In this document: piece after piece, positions 4,258 to 7,488 of the stretch
Layout of the letters: each line of letters starts with the position of its first letter
How positions within the stretch are numbered: the first letter of the stretch is position 1
NCBI GenBank assembly: GCA_017391665.1
Contig: JAFOXS010000058.1
Location: forward strand, 1-7,488
Length of the DNA stretch: 7,488 nucleotides
Reading direction: 5' to 3'
From: Alistipes sp.
GTDB taxonomy: Bacteria; Bacteroidota; Bacteroidia; Bacteroidales; Rikenellaceae
Position numbers and translations under genes: made by a program
The notes under the pieces: model-generated
Database searches by the model: none
Seen by the model: the letters and a program-made list of their open reading frames with translations, nothing else
What the model was told of the DNA's origin: nothing

Positions 4258-5763
4258 TTAGAACTGGAAGTAGATGAAGGGCTGAATCGAGCTCGATTTT
4301 ATCTGCATCACACACCATGCCACCACCACGAGCATTGCCACCTGCCACCAGAACGATGCGTTGCCCACCTTGCGCTGCAGGTCGCTGTCGATCTGCGCAG
4401 GCATAAAGTGCATGAAGTATCCCAGCACGATCAGAGCCAGCACCTCCTTGTATCCGAGAATAAACTGCGGGATGATCGAGGTGTTGAACGAGTGTAGGAT
4501 CTGGTAGAGCATCAAATAGACGGTCTGCATATCCTCGGCGCGGAAGAGCAGCCAGCCCAGGCAGACGATGTGGAACGTAAGGATTATGCCAAGCAGGCGC
4601 GATATGGGGTTCATATCCCTGCCATTGGCTTTTGCCCAGGGCACTATCGAGAGCCATATCTTATGCAGTGCCAGTGCCACGCCGTGCAGTGCGCCCCACA
4701 GCACAAAGCGAATGGCCGCACCGTGCCACAAACCACCCAGAACCATTGTGATTATTAGGTTGAGGTATGTACGCAGCGTGCCACGACGGTTACCGCCGAG
4801 CGAGATGTAGAGGTAGTCGCGCAGCCACGACGATAGCGATATGTGCCAGCGGCGCCAGAACTCGGTGATGGTAGCCGACTTGTAGGGTGCATCGAAGTTT
4901 TTGGGGAACTGAAAGCCCAGCAGCAGGGCAATACCTATGGCCATGTCGGAGTAACCCGAGAAGTCGCAGTATATCTGCAGCGCATAGCCGTAGATACCCA
5001 TCAGACACTCGAAGCCTGAGTAGAGTGCTGGCTCATCGAAGATGCGATCGACGAAGTTGAGCGATATGTAATCCGAGATTATGGCCTTCTTGATAAGACC
5101 GATGATAATGAAGGCTATGCCTCGGCCGAACATCTCGCGTGTGACCACGAGCGGGCGACGTATCTGCGGAATGAAATCCTTGGCTCGCACGATGGGACCC
5201 GCCACAAGTTGCGGGAAGAACGAGAGGTAGAAGAGGTAGTCGATCCAGCGATTCAGGGGCTTGATCTGTCCACGATAGATGTCGATGGTGTAGCTCATCG
5301 ACTGGAATACGAAGAACGATATACCCACGGGCAGGAATATATTCTTGAAGTCGAGGAATCCTGCCCCCACCAGGCCATTGGCAATTTCGATAAAGAAGTT
5401 GGTGTACTTGAAGTATGCCAGCATGCCGAGGTTGATGATGGCCGAAAGCGCTACCAGTTGCTTGCGTGCCACCTGATCCTTCGAGGCGGCTATGGCGAAG
5501 CCTATCCAGTAGTCGCTCACCGAGGCAAACAACAGCAGCAGGAAGTACATTCCGCTCGACTTGTAATAAAAGTAGAGCGAGAAGGCAATGACGTAGAGTA
5601 TGCGCAGCGTTGTGGTGCGACGCATCAGAAGATACAACGTCATAAAGCCCACAAACAGAAACAGGAACAGACCGCTGTTGAATATGAGCGGTGCCGAGCC
5701 GTCGTACATGAGCAGGTCACGCGCTCGGCCGAGGAGTTCTTCTATTTCAATGGGTAGTTGCAT
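4258..5763 (-). CDS. MBOAT family membrane O-acyltransferase (AlgI/PatA-like)
   Basis: This 501-residue polytopic inner-membrane protein has many hydrophobic helices from residue 27 to the end. MBOAT proteins of the AlgI, PatA and DltB group take acyl groups from the cytoplasm and pass them across the membrane for attachment to extracytoplasmic polymers. Hallmarks: FFPQLVAGPIVR (182-193); QIYCDFSGYSDMAIGIALLLG (263-283); the block TEFWRRWHISLSSWLRDYLY (300-319), containing conserved His307; and GGLWHGA (343-349), containing His347, the putative catalytic histidine. Length matches the family (about 470-520). The start is 2 bp after the TAG of the SGNH gene, so translation is probably coupled. 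The SGNH partner suggests a two-protein O-acyl transfer system on a cell-envelope glycan. The acceptor is not determined; peptidoglycan (PatA-like) or exopolysaccharide (AlgI-like) are both possible. Confidence 0.95.
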   Translation of the reverse strand: MQLPIEIEELLGRARDLLMYDGSAPLIFNSGLFLFLFVGFMTLYLLMRRTTTLRILYVIAFSLYFYYKSSGMYFLLLLFASVSDYWIGFAIAASKDQVARKQLVALSAIINLGMLAYFKYTNFFIEIANGLVGAGFLDFKNIFLPVGISFFVFQSMSYTIDIYRGQIKPLNRWIDYLFYLSFFPQLVAGPIVRAKDFIPQIRRPLVVTREMFGRGIAFIIIGLIKKAIISDYISLNFVDRIFDEPALYSGFECLMGIYGYALQIYCDFSGYSDMAIGIALLLGFQFPKNFDAPYKSATITEFWRRWHISLSSWLRDYLYISLGGNRRGTLRTYLNLIITMVLGGLWHGAAIRFVLWGALHGVALALHKIWLSIVPWAKANGRDMNPISRLLGIILTFHIVCLGWLLFRAEDMQTVYLMLYQILHSFNTSIIPQFILGYKEVLALIVLGYFMHFMPAQIDSDLQRKVGNASFWWQVAMLVVVAWCVMQIKSSSIQPFIYFQF

Positions 5764-5765
5764 CT

Positions 5766-7412
5766 CTACAATTCTATGGTAATCAGTGTGTCGATAGTAA
5801 GTTCGGGCTCCGTGATCTCGAGCTCTCGCTCGGGCAGTACGGGCTGCGCATCCTCCATCCTCTGACGCAACGTGCGACTGCGGTTCTGCGCTCCCTGCAG
5901 CAGGCCGTAATATAGCTGGCGTGCAATCTCACGGCCACCGGCATAGTTGATGTGGGTATAGTCCTTGCCGGCCCAGCCATTCTCCACAAAGCGGGTCATG
6001 CCACCCATACGCTGCATAGCCTCGTAGGTGTTCCAGAACGATGCGCCGCACTTCTCGGCCGCCTCGCGCTGTGAGGCCGTCAGATCCACTGCCGACGACA
6101 TGGGCACGATGCCCTGCTCGCCACGTTGTGAGCGGTCGCTAACGCCCATAACGAGGATTGCCGCCCCGGGGAAGCAGCTCTCCGCATAGCGGATCATCTT
6201 CTCGACCTGCTCGCCGTAGAGCGAGTAGTTGTGTCTGTCGGCCTGCATGATGTTCAGTCCATATTGCAGAATCACCAGATCGTATGCTCGCATCGTATGT
6301 ATCTGTGCATTTACGGCCGCCGATGACCAGAACATCGCCTGACCGTTGTTGCTGCGAATCGAGAAGTTATCCACAGCCACACCCTCCTTCGAGTCGAAGT
6401 CGGCACCTATGCCCGTGAAACCCGCCTCGCCGCTCAGTATCTTCATCTCGAGCGAGGAGATGCGCTCCTCCTCCACAACAATCTGGCGCACCACGTCGTC
6501 AGCCTCGAACTCGAAGATGCGCTCCTCGCCATCGTTCAGCTTAACTGATATGCTTGCCGCCTCACGGCAGATGAAGAGCAGTCGTGCACGTGAGCACTCC
6601 TCCAGATGACGTCGCTTTGACGACATCTCCCAGCGTGTCGATGCGCCCGCCGCAGGGCGTGCCACCCATCCCGATACGAAGAAGTCGCCAACGTATGGTT
6701 CGGGCACCGATTTGCGCTGCATTATGTTGTAGGGTGTCCAGCCCTTCGATGTGGTCTTGATGGTCTGGCGGAAGCCCGTGAAGGGCGATGCGAAGGGGAC
6801 AAAGCCAACGCCACCACCAGTAAATGTATCCTGCAGAAGCTCACGCAGATCGGCTGTCAGGATGTCGCCCTCGACAAACGAGTCGCCCATAAATGCCACT
6901 CGCACAGGCTCCTGACCTACCAGCAGTTTTTCGTAGAAGCGGTTGAGCGGAGTGTCGAAGTCGTCACCACGGAACTCCTCCACGCTGGTGATGAGTCCAT
7001 CCTCGGGAAGGATGTCCGAGTAGTCGGCCGTGAGTATCGCCTCCAGCGGTAGGGGTGCGCTCTCGGCTACATCGCCTCCTGTAGGCTGCTCGTCGAAGAT
7101 ACCCTCCCACGATGCCGACGTAGCCTCGCCCGTGGGCGAAGCCGTAGCCGTGGTGCGTGCCACGGTCTGTGCCACCTGCTCCAGATCGACCTCAAACTCC
7201 TCCACGTCGATCTCGGGCGCAGCCTCAGCCAGTGCCTCGGCAGCGGGGGTGTTGTTCTCCATTGTTATCAGATCGGAGATGATGCTTGCACGGCGTAACG
7301 ACACACCGCCCACGCTGATGGGCGGAATGAAGCTTACGACTATAAGCACTGCTAATGTGGCCAGAGCTACAAGCCAGCCACGCGAGGTGAAATCATCCTG
7401 GGGGTTAGTCAT
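5766..7412 (-). CDS. Membrane-anchored periplasmic SGNH/GDSL-type acyltransferase or esterase
   Basis: A 548-residue protein with one N-terminal membrane helix (about 12-31) and no clear cleavage site, so probably an inner-membrane-anchored periplasmic enzyme. Residues 52-145 form an acidic, Ala/Glu/Pro/Thr-rich linker. The SGNH catalytic residues are all present: block I AFMGDSFVEGD (173-183), nucleophile Ser178; block III YGLN (384-387) with Gly385 and Asn387; block V KDYTHINYAGG (483-493) with Asp484 and His487. Blocks I and III are about 207 residues apart, far more than in simple SGNH hydrolases, implying an inserted, probably beta-rich domain at about 235-355. The C-terminal 28 residues are acidic with alternating hydrophobic positions. 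It overlaps the upstream gene by 8 bp and is followed 2 bp later by the MBOAT gene. It most likely transfers acyl groups supplied by the MBOAT protein, or removes them; the sequence does not decide between the two. Confidence 0.9.
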   Translation of the reverse strand: MTNPQDDFTSRGWLVALATLAVLIVVSFIPPISVGGVSLRRASIISDLITMENNTPAAEALAEAAPEIDVEEFEVDLEQVAQTVARTTATASPTGEATSASWEGIFDEQPTGGDVAESAPLPLEAILTADYSDILPEDGLITSVEEFRGDDFDTPLNRFYEKLLVGQEPVRVAFMGDSFVEGDILTADLRELLQDTFTGGGVGFVPFASPFTGFRQTIKTTSKGWTPYNIMQRKSVPEPYVGDFFVSGWVARPAAGASTRWEMSSKRRHLEECSRARLLFICREAASISVKLNDGEERIFEFEADDVVRQIVVEEERISSLEMKILSGEAGFTGIGADFDSKEGVAVDNFSIRSNNGQAMFWSSAAVNAQIHTMRAYDLVILQYGLNIMQADRHNYSLYGEQVEKMIRYAESCFPGAAILVMGVSDRSQRGEQGIVPMSSAVDLTASQREAAEKCGASFWNTYEAMQRMGGMTRFVENGWAGKDYTHINYAGGREIARQLYYGLLQGAQNRSRTLRQRMEDAQPVLPERELEITEPELTIDTLITIEL

Positions 7413-7488
7413 TTCTGCGCGATATGAGCGAGACGTAGTAAAGCACCGTTGCGATGGCGCTCAGTGCCGCAACAAGATATGTGCGTGC
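7405..7488 (-). CDS. C-terminal end of an unidentified membrane protein (5' end outside window)
   Basis: The last 27 codons of a minus-strand gene, ending in TAA at 7407-7405. The peptide has a hydrophobic stretch (YLVAALSAIATVLYYVSLI) ending in SRRND, which fits a final transmembrane helix with a basic cytoplasmic tail. The stop overlaps the SGNH start by 8 bp, a strong sign of translational coupling and of a shared operon with the SGNH and MBOAT genes. The two other frames give either an early stop or a peptide without membrane character. Family not recognisable from this fragment; it may be another component of the envelope acylation system. Confidence 0.6.
   Translation of the reverse strand, partial: ARTYLVAALSAIATVLYYVSLISRRND

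Noticed and set aside
5209..5757. 182-codon plus-strand frame
   Set aside because: Entirely antisense to the MBOAT gene, whose conserved motifs fix the coding strand; long antisense frames are expected in GC-rich coding DNA.

Overview
The window looks like chromosomal DNA of a Bacteroidales bacterium, probably Alistipes-like (Rikenellaceae); the genus is a guess. Three copies of the Bacteroidetes -7 promoter element TAnnTTTG (as TACCTTTG) occur, all on the minus strand. Coding DNA is GC-rich and spacers are AT-rich. The gene families present (family A DNA polymerase, COG2509 flavoprotein, orphan ECF sigma factor, MBOAT/SGNH pair) fit that phylum. No transposase, integrase, CRISPR array or rRNA is visible.

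Layout. Positions 1-399 (+) hold the 3' end of polA, closed by an intrinsic terminator. Facing it is a minus-strand unit with a promoter at 673-704 and a terminator at 450-474 but no convincing protein. I read it as a candidate structured RNA of about 215 nt (a shorter form of about 155 nt is possible). Positions 885-2447 (-) encode a 520-aa FAD-dependent oxidoreductase with its own promoter and terminator. A hairpin-rich spacer of about 475 bp follows. It contains an inverted 19-bp copy of the 3' end of the adjacent tRNA-Leu(UAG), which lies at 2922-3003 (-). Next come a 48-aa acidic protein gene at 3209-3355 (-) and an ECF sigma factor gene at 3459-4043 (-), apparently co-transcribed, sigma first. 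From 7488 down to 4258 (-) runs a three-gene operon: the end of a membrane protein gene, an SGNH/GDSL-type protein with an intact catalytic triad, and an MBOAT O-acyltransferase.

How the genes work together. The MBOAT and SGNH proteins are probably the two halves of an envelope O-acylation machine: the membrane protein moves acyl groups across the inner membrane and the periplasmic SGNH enzyme transfers or removes them. The acceptor (peptidoglycan, O-antigen, capsule or another glycan) cannot be read from the sequence. The sigma factor has no adjacent recognisable anti-sigma factor, so the small acidic protein downstream of it is the best local candidate for a partner. The points most worth checking are the candidate RNA, the 48-aa protein with an inverted repeat over its start codon, and the tRNA-derived inverted repeat.
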